Shown piece after piece: positions 37,483 through 49,544 of a stretch of 64,000 bases of DNA (position 1 is its first letter; the number at the start of each line of letters is the position of its first letter). The notes beneath the pieces were generated by a model that saw only the letters and a list, made by a program, of their open reading frames with translations, did not search any database and had not been told where the DNA came from. The stretch spans positions 57,309,866 through 57,373,865 of the forward strand of contig NC_088866.1 in the NCBI RefSeq assembly GCF_032884065.1. Reading direction: 5' to 3'. Both the position numbers and the translations under genes were made by a program. This stretch comes from Artemia franciscana (lineage: Eukaryota > Arthropoda > Branchiopoda > Anostraca > Artemiidae).

Positions 37483-40400
37483 AAGAGCTAAGAGCTCATA
37501 TGGCACTTGTGACGAGGTCGGAAGAGCCGAGAGCTCATATGGTACGAGGTCGGAAGAGCCAAGAGCCAAGAGCTCATTAAGATCTGGTCACCCTTTCGTA
37601 AGTTACAAATACCTCAATTTTCAAAATTACCTCCCCCCTCCCAATTCCACCAAAGAGAGCAGATCCGGTCCAGTTATGTCAGTCACGTATCTTAGACAGG
37701 TTTCTATTCTTCCCATCCAGTTTCATCCTGATATCACCGCTTTAAGTATTTTCTAAGATTTCCGGTCCCCCCAACTGCCCCCCCCCAATTACGTTTGATC
37801 CGGTTGAGATTTAAAATAAGATATCGGAGTTACGAGGTCCTTCTAAATATGAAGTTTCATGAAGATCCGATCACTCCTTCGTAAGTTAAAAATACGTTAT
37901 TTTTCTTATTTTTCAGAATTACCCCCCCCCCCGCAATTGAGCGGATCCGTTCCAATTATGTAAATTACGTATGCAAGACTTTTGCTTATTTTTCCAACCA
38001 AGTTTCATCCCAATCCCTCCAATCTAAGCGTTTCCCATCATTTTAGGTCTCCCCACCCCAAACTTCCCCCAATGTCACCAGATCCGGTCAGGATTTAAAA
38101 TAAGAGCTTTGAGCCACGATATCCTTCTAAAAATCAAATTTCATGGAGATCCAATCACCCGTTCGTAAGTTAAAAATACCTCATTTTTTCTAACTTTTCA
38201 GAATTAACCCCCCCCCCCCCCAACTACCCAAAAGAGAGCGGATCCGTTCCGTTTATGTCAATCATCTATCTAGGACTTGTGTTTATTTTTCCCACCATGT
38301 TTCATCCCGATCCCTCCACTCTAAGTGTTTTCCAAGTTTTAGGTTTCCCCCTCCCAACTCCCCGCCCCATCACCAGATCCGGTCGGGATTTAAAATAAGA
38401 GCTCTAAGACACGATATCCTTCTAAACATCAAATTTTATTGAGATCCGATCACCCGTTCGTAAGTTGAAAATACCTCATTTTTCTAATTTTTAAGACTTA
38501 CTCCCCCCCCCTCAACTACCCCAAAGAGAGCAAATAAGTTCCGATTATGTCAATCATGTATCTGGGACTTGCGCTTATTTTTCCCATCAAGTTTCATCCC
38601 GATCCCTCTACTCTAAGTGTTTTCCAAGATTTTAGGTTTCCCCCCTCCAACTCCCCCCAATGTCATCAGACCCAGTCGGGATTTAAAATAAGAGCTCTGA
38701 GACACAATATCATTCCGAACATCAAATTTCATTAAGATCCAATCACCCGCTCATAAGTTAAAAATACTTCATTTTTTCTATTTTTCCGAATTAACCGGCC
38801 CCTACTCCCCCCCCCCCAGATGGTCAAATCGGGGAAACAACTATTTCTAATTTAATCTGGTCCGGTCCCTGATACGCTTGCCAAATTTCATCGTCCTAGC
38901 TTACCTGGAAGTGCCTAAAGTAGCAAAACCGGGACCGACAGACAGACCGACAGACCGACAGACCGACAGAATTGGCGACTGCTATATGTCACTTGGTTAA
39001 TACCAAGTGCCATAAAAATTTAACTGACACAATTTTAGACAGAAAAGACTAGTTAAAACGTAATAGTAGCATATTGGGCCCTCCGTTTTTAGAGGTCTGG
39101 CACTAAAAGAGAACAAAAGCAACGGTCTAGGACTGCCTATAGTACAGATCTATCTCCCTTCTATACATTATTTATTTCTTATTTTTATTACCCGGTCATT
39201 TGTATAAATGTGGTGGTCGTAAAAACATTCGAGGGGGGGGGTCATTAAATTTGAATGTAAATGTTCAAAGAACTTAAAACTGTTTGGAGGGCAATTAGCC
39301 CCCCTCTTGCACCTTTTTTGCTACCCGGCCCACTCAATTATCCAGGACATTTGATCATGAATTTGAGATACCCATTTTATCCAGAATAGTGGAACATCCT
39401 AACAATATACCTCAGGGGATAAAAGAACCCCGACAGTTCCTGACAGTAGGAAAAGAGTTTTTTTCTGACACAGTAGAAAGACAGCAGAAAGAGCATGTTT
39501 GATCTTGGGTTGGTACCTTCTTATTGACTCGAAAAGTTCAATAATCGTTTTCATGGCAAAGAGGAATACCCATTTTGATAGGGGGAGGGGGCTTCTTAAA
39601 AGACCCCAGAAATTAACCAGAAACTAATTGTCGCTATATTAAGATTTATTTTTCTATTTTTATGGCACTTGGTATTAACCAAGTGACATATAGCAGTCGC
39701 CAATTCTGTCGGTCTGTCGGTCTGTCGGTCTGTCTGTCGGTCCCGGTTTTGCTACTTTAGGCACTTCCAGGTAAGCTAGGACGATGAAATTTGGCAAGCG
39801 TATCAGGGACCGGACCAGATTAAATTAGAAATAGTCGTTTTCCCGATTTGACCATCTGGGGGGGAGTGGGGGCCCGGTTAATTAGCAAAAATAGAAAAAA
39901 ATGAAGTATTTTTAACTTATCAGCGGGTATTTGGATCTTAATGAAATTTGATGTTTGGAATGATATTGTGTCTTAGAGCTCTTATTTTTAATCCCGACCG
40001 GATCTGATGACATTGTGGGGAGTTGGAGGGGGAAAACCTAAAGTCCCGGTTTTGCTACTTTAGGCACTTCCAGGTAAGCTAGGACGATGGAATTTGGCAA
40101 GCGTATCAGGGACCGGACCAGATTAAATTAGAAATAGTCGTTTTCCCGATTTGACAATCTGGGGGGGGGGGAGAAGGGGCCGGTTTATTCGGAAAAATAG
40201 AAAAAATGAAGTATTTTTAACTTATGAGCGGGTGATTGGATCTTAATGAAATTTGATGTTTGGAATGATATTGTGTCTCAGAGCTCTTATTTTAAATCCC
40301 GACTGGGTCTGATGACATTGGGGGAGTTGGAGGGGGGAAACCTAAAATCTTGGAAAACACTTAGAGTAGAGGGATCGGGATGAAACTTGATGGGAAAAAT

Positions 40401-41600
40401 AAGCGCAAGTCCCAGATACATGATTGACATAATCGGAACTTATTTGCTCTCTTTGGGGTAGTTGGGAGGGGGGAGTAAGTCTTAAAAATTAGAAAAATGA
40501 GGTATTTTCAACTTACGAACGGGTGATCAGATCTCAATGAAATTTGATGTTTAGAAGGATATCGTGTCTTAGAGCTCTTATTTTAAATCCCGACCGGATC
40601 TGGTGATGGGGGCGGGGAGTTGGGAGGGGGAAACCTAAAACTTGGAAAACACTTAGAGTGGAGGGATCGGGATGAAACATGGTGGGAAAAATAAACACAA
40701 GTCCTAGATAGATGATTGACATAAACGGAACGGATCCGCTCTCTTTTGGGTAGTTGGGGGGGGGGGGGGTTAATTCTGAAAAATTAGAAAAAATGAGGTA
40801 TTTTTAACTTACGAATGAGTGATTGGATCTCCATGAAATTTGATTTTTAGAAGGATATCGTGGCTCAAAGCTCTTATTTTAAATCCTGAACGGATCTGGT
40901 GACATTGGGGGAAGTTTGGGGTGGGGAGACCTAAAATGATGGGAAACCCTTAGATTGGAAGGATTGGGATGAAACTTGGTTGGAAAAATAAGCAAAAGTC
41001 TTGCATACGTAATTTACATAATTGGAACGGATCCGCTCAATTGCGGGGGGGGGGTAATTCTGAAAAATAAGAAAAATAACGTATTTTTAACTTACGAATG
41101 AGTGATCGGATCTTCATGAAACTTCATATTTAGAAGGACCTCGTAACTCTGATATCTTATTTTAAATCTCAACCGGATCAAACGTAATTGGGGGGGGGTC
41201 AGTTGGGGGGACCGGAAATCTTAGAAAATACTTAAAGCGGTGAGATCAGGATGAAACTGGATGGGAAGAATAGAAACCTGTCTAAGATACGTGACTGACA
41301 TAACTGGACCGGATCTGCTCTCTTTGGTGGAATTGGGAGGGGGGAGGTAATTTTGAAAATTGAGGTATTTGTAACTTACGAAAGGGTGACAAGATCTTAA
41401 TGAAATTTGATATTTAGAAGGATCTTGTGCTATAAAGTTTAACTTTAGGTTCTGACCTTCTCACAAGTGCCAAATGAGCTCTTGGCTCTTGGCTCTTCCG
41501 ACCTCGTCCAAATGAGCTCTTGGCTCTTCCGACCTCGTACCATATGAGCTCTCGGCTCTTCCGACCTCGTCACAAGTGCCATATGAGCTCTTAGCTCTTG
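37483..41600. mobile_element. Large foldback element with ~1.5-1.9-kb arms of ~290-bp subrepeats
   Basis: The left arm (37483-39017) and right arm (39661-41600) are nearly exact reverse complements around a ~640-bp unique spacer. Each arm has a subterminal block of GAGCTCTTGGCTCTTCCGAC-type repeats, then tandem ~290-bp subrepeats with oligo-C/G tracts and a GATCCGATCACCCGTTCGTA motif (left arm near 37575, 37864, 38150, 38445, 38735), and an inner end with GACA/GACC repeats. The right arm has one extra subrepeat. No transposase is seen in the arms or spacer. This is the layout of Foldback-type elements, though the family is not identified. It sits in the last MRPS9 intron. Confidence 0.9.
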
Positions 41601-41619
41601 TTATTTTATTAAAACAATT

Positions 41620-42540
41620 ACATTCAAACAGTTCGTGGTAACGAACTGTAGTAAGGAGTGACCGGGCTCAATAGTAAACGAAACTCTAAAAAACGGAATT
41701 TTGATGCTAAAATATACATCAAAAGAATCGGATTTTCATGCTGATTTTAAATATATAAGTTTCATTAACTTTAGTCTTTTTCATCAAAAGTTACGAGCCT
41801 GAGAAAATTTGATTTATTTTGGAAAATAGGGGGAAACATCCCGTAAACGTCATAGAATCTTAACGAAAATCACACCATGGCATTCGGCGTATCAGAGAAC
41901 CCTATAGCATAAATTTCAAGCTCCTATCTACAAAAATGTAGAATTTCGTATTTTTTGCCAGAAGACAAATCACGGGTGCGTGTTTATTTGTTTGTTTGTT
42001 TTTTTTGTTTTTTTTCTTTTCCCCAGGGGTCATCGTATCGACCAAGTGGTCCTAGAATGTCGCAAGAGGCCTCATTCTAACGGAAATGAAAAGTTCTAGT
42101 GCCCTTTTTAAGTGACCAAAAAAATTGGAGGGCACCTAGACCCCCTCCCACGCTCATTTTTTCTCCAAAGTCAACGGATCAAAATTTTGAGATAGCCATT
42201 TTGTTCCGCATAGTCGAAAACCACAAGAACTATGTCTTTGGGAATGACTTACTCCCCCACAGTCCCTGGGGGAGGGGCTGCAAGTTACAAACTTTGACCA
42301 GTGTTTACAAATAATAATCGTTATTGGGAAGTGTAGAGACGTTTTCAGGAGGATTTTTTTTGGTTTTGGGGGTGGGGCTGAGGGGAGGGGGCTATTGGGT
42401 AAATCTTTCCTTGGAGAAATATGTCATGGGGGAAGAAAAATTCAATGAAAAGGGCGCAGGATTTTTTTAAGCTACTATAAAAAAAAACAATGAAAAAATA
42501 AACATGAAAAAGTTTTTTCAATTAAGGAGAAAGTAAGGAG
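41620..42540 (+). repeat. Dispersed repeat family C, longest copy
   Basis: It starts with CAGTTCGTGGTAACGAACTG, a perfect 8-bp-arm hairpin. It then has GTAGTAAGGAGTGACCGGGC, a TTGTTTG/poly-T region, and a GTGACCAAAAAAATTGGAGG block followed by a segment resembling the reverse complement of the ~270-bp satellite monomer. No reading frame of note (a 71-codon frame at 42099-42314 is repeat-derived). Confidence 0.75.
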
Positions 42541-42544
42541 TAGC

Positions 42545-42790
42545 ATTGAAGCTTAAACGAACAGAGATTATTACGCATATGAGGGGCTCTAAATATACTT
42601 TAGCATAAATAGCGAGGTATTCAGGAGGAGATAAATACCTCGCTTTTTATGCTAAAGTATTTTTAGTAATTTCAACTATTTACTCTACGGCCTTTCTGAT
42701 TCAGGGGTCATTCTTAAAGAATAGAGACAAAACTTACGATTTAGTGTAAAGAGCGAGGCATTAACGAGGGTACAAACCCCCTTATATACA
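42545..42790. mobile_element. Palindromic element, family B, copy 5
   Basis: It contains AGCGAGGTATTCAGGAGGAG mirrored by AAATACCTCGCTTTTTATGC, plus the outer ACGAACAGAGATTATTACGC end. It is more complex than other copies, with three arm-like segments. Confidence 0.6.
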
Positions 42791-43160
42791 TAATAAAAAT
42801 ATAAGAATATAAAAGTTTGTTACGTAAGTTAATTCTTAAGTAAGTTTTTTTTAATTCTTAAGTTCTTAATATTTTTTACTAATAGAAATGTTAGTTAAAA
42901 ATTAAAAGTTATAGTTGCCTTTTTATGTAACCGAAAAATTGGAGGGCAACTAGACCTCCTTCCCCACCCCTTATTTCTCAAAATAGTCTGATCAAAACTA
43001 AGAGAAAGCCATTTAGCCAAAAAAGGAATTAATATACAAATTTCATTTTAATAATCTGTTAATCTGATTCAATACAAAAAATTCAATAAAATTGGACAAG
43101 TCCTATGGTGGAGAGCCAAAATCAAACATGCATTAATTCAAAAACGTTCAGAAATTAGAG

Positions 43161-43446
43161 GAAAAAAACTAGTTTTTTTAACTGTAAGTAAGGAGCGACA
43201 TTAAAACTTAAAACGAACAGAAATTACTCCGTATATGAAATGGGTTGTCCCCTCTTCAACGCCTCGCTCTTTACACTAAAGCTTTTAATTGTTTTAAAAA
43301 GTGGAATTGTGGCAAAGAGTCAAACTTTAGCGTAAAGAGCGAGAAGTTGAAGAGGGGACAACCCATTTCATATACGGAGTAATTTCTGTTCGTTTTAAGT
43401 TTTAATGTCGCTCCTTACTTACAGTTAAAAAAACTAGTTTTTTTTC
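43161..43446. mobile_element. Palindromic element, family B, copy 6, near-perfect
   Basis: About 285 bp. The arms of ~120 bp run from AAAAAAACTAGTTTTTTTAA inward through GGGTTGTCCCCTCTTCAACG, and mirror as GAAGTTGAAGAGGGGACAACCC outward. The spacer is ~45 bp. It has the most exact pairing in the family, suggesting a recent event. Confidence 0.85.
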
Positions 43447-44134
43447 ATTTAATTCAAAAGAAAGATGACAATAGTGTTTATATTCCAAATTTCAGGTCTG
43501 GCTCATAACTCCAAAAGAAGAATTGTATTATATATATATCTAAATAAAAATAAATTAACGATCAAAATAAGCATTGCTTTAACTATTCTTGACTAACAAA
43601 TACTCAATGGATTTTACATAATTATTTTTATTTGGCGAACAATACAATTTTGCAATATAATTTGGAGTACAAACAAAAGCTTGTGCTCCAGACACATCAA
43701 CACCAAGCAAAAATAGCTTTTCTTTAGAAAAAAAAAGGATTGGAGGTTGCTTCCAAAGGGAGTTCTGACTCCAATTATTTATTTTCCCTGTCAAATATCT
43801 AGAATTTTGTAGGCTATAGTTTCCTGATTTTAGGCGTTTACCCCCCCTCCCCCCGCGGAAAATACCCCCAGTAGAAAATACCCAGTGGAAATACTTAGTC
43901 AGTTTTTGACAGTAGTGGGAACCAGATTAAAAAAAAGAAAAGAAAAAAAGAATAAAAAAAATGTAGGCGCATAATCATCAAAATTAAGGTAAAAGCATAT
44001 GGCACCGAAAATCTTAAGAAGGTTTAGCTTTCCTTTCAAAGCAAAGTTGGCTTTGGATACCAACACATTTTTATTGTTCAAGTTTTTACAAACGAAGGCG
44101 TTGTCAAATTCTACGAGTTTGTTTTTTCTTATCT
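43447..44134. other. Intron, nothing but a family E fragment
   Basis: A short oligo-C stretch with GGAAAATACCCCCAGTAGAAAA at 43840-43900 matches family E. The remainder has no recognised feature. Confidence 0.4.
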
Positions 44135-44900
44135 TCCAAGTATAAAACTACCACAAATAACCATTAATATATAAAAGAAACCCAAAAAGAGCAGGAATTA
44201 AAATAAATAACCGAGTCAAACTCAAAATGAGTGAAAATTAAAAGGAGACAACCCCCATGTCTTCTCAAGACCAGATCATAATTTGCACTTTACTAGAAAA
44301 AAACAAATAACCGTGTACTTTCAGTTAATATACATATTCTGATGATTTATTTCTTATAGTATTAATACTTCTTTATTTATTTATTTAAGTCACAAAAGTG
44401 AAAACATTTAAAATATTTTTTGTTTTCAGTAAAGTGTAAATTATGATCTGGTCTTGAGAAGGTGTGGTGGCCGTCAGCCCTACTCATGTTAATTTTGGCT
44501 CGTTTTGAGATTGACTCGGTTATTTATTGTAATTTATGGTCGTTGGGTTGAATTCATTTACTAATGGTAACTTGTGGCAGTTTTTTGCTTGGAAAATTAA
44601 TTAAGTTTATTTCTGCTCATTTTTGGCTTATGGAGCTCTTTACAATTTTTTGACAAACTTGTTTTGTGGAAAAACTTTTTTTTTTTAATTAATTTCTGTT
44701 TTTTTTATTGATATAGTCTATTTCGGGGAAAAAAAATTATCTTTTGTTTCTATTAAACTCCAGTTTTCGCTTTGAATATCATTTGAATTTATTTCTGCTC
44801 ATTTTTGGTCTAAAGAGACTCTTTACTTTTCTTTAAAAACTTGTTCCTTATGTTTCCCATTAACAAATACTATCTGTTATATATTATATAGCCCAAATTA
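44135..44900. repeat. Family D inverted repeat
   Basis: 44137-44305 and 44427-44603 are imperfect inverse copies of each other (ACCGAGTCAAACTCAAAATG against CGTTTTGAGATTGACTCGGT; TTCTCAAGACCAGATCATAA against ATGATCTGGTCTTGAGAAGG). They are separated by ~120 bp. The following 44605-44900 is the inverse of 57590-57740. No coding capacity. Confidence 0.7.
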
Positions 44901-45099
44901 TATATTTCCCATCAATTCTGTCACTTGCCTTTGTCTTGCCTCATATTAAGCTGAAAGAAACTAACGAAGAAACTAATTTATTCTCGAGTTTTACACAGCG
45001 TAAACTTGAGTGAAAGGTGTATAATACACAAGAAGCAAAATTCCTCTCCCTAAGGAAAATAAAAAACAGACTTCAAATAAAAATCTCAAATTTAGAAAA

Positions 45100-45480
45100 C
45101 CTTATTTTCAACGGTGGGATGGGTATTTTCCGGGGGGGGGGGGGTATTTTACGTGGAGTGAGGGATAATTTTTCGCGAGGAAAGGTTTTTTCCGGGGGGG
45201 GGGAGTGGTAAATGCCGACCATCTAATTTTCTATTGTATAATTTAATACGTGTACTTACGTGTCATAGCGGCAACACCAAAAGGGTGAAGTTAGGTTAAT
45301 CATAATGATGTATACTAAAATATGATGAAAATAGAATACTTTAGCAACAAAATTATGGAAACTACAACAGAGAATTGTGGAAAGCGGACCGAACAGAACG
45401 AAATATATTAAATATGTAACCTAACCAACTCTGTGTATTAAGTATTTAATTAAAATATACCTGCAAAGCAGTTTATCTCA
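45100..45480. repeat. Family E copy with long G runs
   Basis: The G-rich start contains G runs of 11-12 and 9 at 45130-45205, then GAAGTTAGGTTAATCATAAT and TAAATATGTAACCTAACC. It is the inverse of 28990-29420. Confidence 0.5.
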
Positions 45481-45575
45481 CTGAGACTGCGCTAATTATC
45501 TCCGAATGCAGACAAAGAAAAGGGTTTTACTCTGATCAAGAGGTTGACTGTGAACTCTGTAAAACGTAAGTACCT
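45481..45575 (+). other. Weak candidate plus-strand exon, Cys-rich
   Basis: One plus-strand frame is open to a GTAAGT at 45570 and reads ECRQRKGFYSDQEVDCELCK. The Cys spacing and GFYSD resemble GCC2/GCC3-type or chitin-binding Cys-rich repeats. It has only a weak upstream acceptor and no partner exons, and lies antisense within an MRPS9 intron. It is probably chance. Confidence 0.15.
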
Positions 45576-45677
45576 TATTACGCGACGACACATTTTGTAA
45601 AATTTGATTAATACCTATTTTTCTTGTAAAATTTATTACTCCTTGTACGTATACAGGTATTCAAGCATGGATCTTAC

Positions 45678-45840
45678 CTATTCTCATTTGTTCAAGCATG
45701 TCTTTGCCCACAAATGAGCGCAGTGCACGAGAAACTGCCACACGAACTGCACCCGCTTGTCCAGTCGGTCCACCACCATCAACGGATGCATCTACATCAA
45801 CTTTGTTCATAAAACCCGTAAATTGCAGAGGAAAAAGCAG
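45678..45840 (-). CDS. MRPS9: MRPS9 (uS9m) exon, core of the uS9 domain
   Basis: Minus-strand exon of 163 bases (54 codons plus one base) between a TTATTTTAG acceptor and an ATAG|gtaaga donor. It encodes LLFPLQFTGFMNKVDVDASV, then DGGGPTGQAGAVRVAVSRAL and a SFVGKDMLEQMRI end. The GGG..GQAGA-R-A--RAL run is the universal uS9 signature. It joins the previous exon in phase 0 (DREQ-LLFP) and the last exon in phase 1 (G|CT, Ala). The protein acts in the small subunit of the mitochondrial ribosome. Confidence 0.95.
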
Positions 45841-48124
45841 CTAAAATAAAAACAGTCAATCATCGGATGAATTAAATTTAATCCTAATACCAAATATTAG
45901 TAAAAAAGAACTAGCGATGACTTTAATAAGAAAGTATTATTTACTGATCCAAAATTAATTTTTATTTCAGTAATTTCATAAAAAAAATCAAGGGTATGCA
46001 TACCTGAAAAGATATTGCAAATTGAGTTAACAGATAAGGGTAAATGGATAGAAACAAAAGCACATCAAATCTCGTTCCCAGCCTTATTTTTATCCCCGCT
46101 TCCTATGACAAGGTGCCCGAGAAGACAAATTTTGCTTTCCAGCAATTTACATCGTTGATCAAACATTCAAATTAAACTAACTAAATTAGTCACTTAAATT
46201 AATTATTAAATCAAAACCTTCATTCAAATTCGTGAAACGAACTGACAACTTTTTTCGAAGCATCATATTGACAGAAATACACTAGACCTTCGATGGCAAA
46301 GCCGCATGAAGTTTGGCATCAACTGTGAGCCAAGGGTCGCAATTTCGGAGCAACATCAATGAAAATATCTTTCGGATTGGACACGGACTCTCTAAAGACA
46401 CATGAAAAGTCTTCACCATTATCCAGTACAATATCAAACTGAGATCTAAGAACCTCTTTTTAAGGATGCCGGTGAATTGATTAAACAAATACCGCAGGCC
46501 CACCTAATATTTTAACTGATAGAGAGATTTTGGTGTGCCCCCAGCAAAAAAAAGGTTGCATCAACATCATCATCATTTTATTTATAGCCCATCACAAAAA
46601 AACTGGGCAGAGCCCAGAAAAAGACAGAGTAAAAATGAAGAAAATAAAAAAGAAGCAACAGAAATAAAACACACTTTGAGAACTACAGACAAGGGACAAA
46701 CAGAAATGGCCAAAGATGGGAAGACTTCTGACATTCAGTAGAGAAATCACAAATGCGCTTCTCAATAATCCCAGCTGGGTTTACCGATTGATCTTAGCAG
46801 AAAAGAGTTAATTGTCCAAGTTGGAAGGTCTATTAAATACTTTGCAAATTTAAAATAAAGGTGATAAGCTTGCTTTCTCTTACCACAATTAAGAAAAGAC
46901 CAAACAGGAACAAGGGCAAGTAAGTGAGAAACTGTTAGGCTGTTATATAACTGAGAACGGTGAACTCTACTCAGATACGAAAAGCTTGAAGCCATGGATG
47001 CATACGCAGCCTGGATCTTAGTAGCAAAATTTTTCATAGCCAAGATTTACAGTTTCTTTCAGGTTTGCTCCAATAGGCATGCCCAGGTGAGTATCGTTTT
47101 GGCATCATGCCGAAACCATACAAAGACACAGCTTTTAGCTTAGCTCTTGCTCCCCGCCTACTTTGGCTTGAATCAGATGCCTCTTCTGATAGATGTACTC
47201 ACAATAAGAAGCACAACCCAGCCTCCTTCCCCACAGGTGTTGCAAATAGTTTGAACTCAGGGAAGGCTTTACAAGGTCAATGAATTTTAATTCTGGCTAA
47301 CTTTGGTTGAGACACAACAACCCATTTTGGTGAACACCTTGATGACTAGAATTTAGTTATTCCCCTCTAAGAGAGGTTATTTTCCAGACATCACAAAGCA
47401 AAACAAGGATATGACTCCATCTTCCCACCCAGTTGGGTAGAGACCCAAATTCTCCTTCTGGTAGAGACGTTGATGGAAATTATTTAACAGCTCTCCCGTT
47501 TCCCATGCTCAACAGAGAAGATTCAATGAGATCAAAGTCCCAAACGGCACAATTAGGGCACTAGTCATCACTCCTCGACATCAAACTTGATTCAGATAGA
47601 TGTTAAGATGTTTGAAGAAGAAGAGATTACGCTGACTGTTCCTCTTCTCTGCAGAGGTCAAATCGGTCCTTGAATTCATCTTTAAAATAAGGCAGATTTG
47701 GTCACACTAAATAAAAGAAGTGAGGCTACTTGAAGTATTTGTCGAAAGGCTTTGACGTAATTTTTAGACACAGATTTCCCTCCCTGCCACAGCTTAACCA
47801 GGGTCACCTCCTAAAAGACACAAGCAAAAAATTTCCAATAATCACTTCAATTTACCGCTTATCTGGGTGGGATAAAACGAGTTTTATATCGTGATTTGTG
47901 TCGCAATTTTGATAGTTAGCTAAAATTCATACTTTTTCTTCTTTATTTTGTTGTTGTTTCTTTATCTTTGATTGTTCCCTTTTCAAGGTTTACTGACTTC
48001 TTAAGTTATATGTTTTGATGTGTCACATGGTTTTTTTCGTGCTTGTTTTATTTGGTAGAAATGTATTGTTTCTCCTCGACAATATGACTTTTTTTGAGTT
48101 TTTGTTTTTACTCTTATTCTTTTT
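45841..48124. other. MRPS9 intron, nothing recognised
   Basis: A moderately complex, less AT-rich stretch at about 46280-47800 carries short open frames on both strands without known domains. It may be an old unidentified mobile element. No gene is called. Confidence 0.4.
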
Positions 48125-48900
48125 CCCAACCAGTTCGTGAATAAGAAACTGTAAATAAAGAGCAACTAGGCTAGGTAACAGCAGGAACTCATTAGATACA
48201 TAAAACGAATTGTCTTTTATACTTATTCTAAATATATAAAATTCTTTAAGTTTAACATTACCCATGAAAAGCTACGAGTCTGAGAATATTTTTCTGTTTA
48301 TCTAAAAGAGGGGGAAAAGGATAATATCAAACGATCTTAATGAAAATCAGACCTTAGATTCAGCATATCAGAAAACCCTACTATAGAGGTTTCACGCTCT
48401 TATCTACAAATATATGGAATTTTGTACTTTTTGCCAGAAGAAAGACCACAGATGCGTTTTTTTCAGGGGTGAGCGTACCAAGCCAATGGTCCTTGAAGAT
48501 CGGGAGAGAGCTCATTCGAGCAGAAATCAGAAGTTCTAGTTCCCTTTATAACTGACCAAAAATATTAGGGGGCAACTAGCCCCCTCCCATGTCCCCTTTT
48601 TTTCAAAGACATCCAGTCAAAATTTTTCAGACAGCCATTTGGTTCAGCATAGTTGAAAGGCTCAATAAATATGCATTTGGGGATGCCTTGACCATGAGAA
48701 ACGGGCTACAAGTTACGCAAATCGCCCATTTTTCACATATAGTATTTGTTATTGGGAAGTACATGGAATTTACTGATGGGCTGGGAATTTTCAGCAGGAG
48801 AGTGGAAGAGAACACGCTTATACATTAATGTCCTTTTTACAGTTTCCCTGTTTACAGTTTATTTAGCATTTTTAGTAGAGATATGGGGGGGGGGGGGATT
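48125..48900 (+). repeat. Dispersed repeat family C copy
   Basis: It starts CCAGTTCGTGAATAAGAAAC and follows the 41620 copy through GGGGCAACTAGCCCCCTCCC and a G(12) run near 48885. More diverged than the 27.8/31.4 kb pair. Confidence 0.7.
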
Positions 48901-49544
48901 TGGAACCCGTCACAAAATTATAAGATGTTATTGCTAGAACCAAGAAGTCTAGATGTTGTCCCCAAATTACAATAAATGTTGAAAGAATTTTACTTCCCAG
49001 TGCCTGTGACGACAGCCCCCGTTATTTTACAGTTGTTAGACTTTTAGTTGTGGAAGGAGGCAGTACCTAAACTCTTGTTTGTTTTTTTTTTGTATTTTTT
49101 TTTAGGCTTGATTTGCATATTCAGTTTAAGTTTTATTCGTTTTAAGATTTATTTATTCAAATATATTAGTACCTGTAGTATGTTTGTTTGCTATGATTGT
49201 TTATCCAATTTCTGTTTGTTTTGGGTTTGATTTATACTTCAATAGCAAAATATTTTTGTTCGTTTTAAGCTTGACTTGAATATTCAATTTAAGCTTTACT
49301 CGTTTTAAAATTCATTTATTTATTTATATTAGGACCTGTTGAATGTTTTTTTCCATGATTATTTATTTAATTGCTGTTTATTTTGGGCTTCATTTCTTTT
49401 TTAATAGAAATTTCTGGTCGATTTGAGTTTGAATTATTGTAGATTTTTATTTCTTCTGACATTAAGTTTAATATAGAATTTACTTTTCCTTGAAAAACTT
49501 CTTTTTCAGAATTTTTTTTTTTTTAATCAATACTAGTTTTAAAC
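48901..49544. repeat. T-rich intron with a ~163-bp imperfect tandem duplication
   Basis: The GCTTGATTTGCATATTCAGT unit at 49106 recurs as GCTTGACTTGAATATTCAAT at 49269, followed by matching ATTAGTACCTG / ATTAGGACCTG. No coding capacity. Confidence 0.65.

Noticed and set aside
38547..40722. 62-codon frames repeated on opposite strands (38547-38735 and 40534-40722)
   Set aside because: They are the same subrepeat in the two arms of the foldback element, not genes.
46282..47043. Minus-strand frames of 73 and 93 codons in the MRPS9 intron as exons
   Set aside because: They match no part of MRPS9, and the MRPS9 exons on both sides already join to their neighbours in phase.
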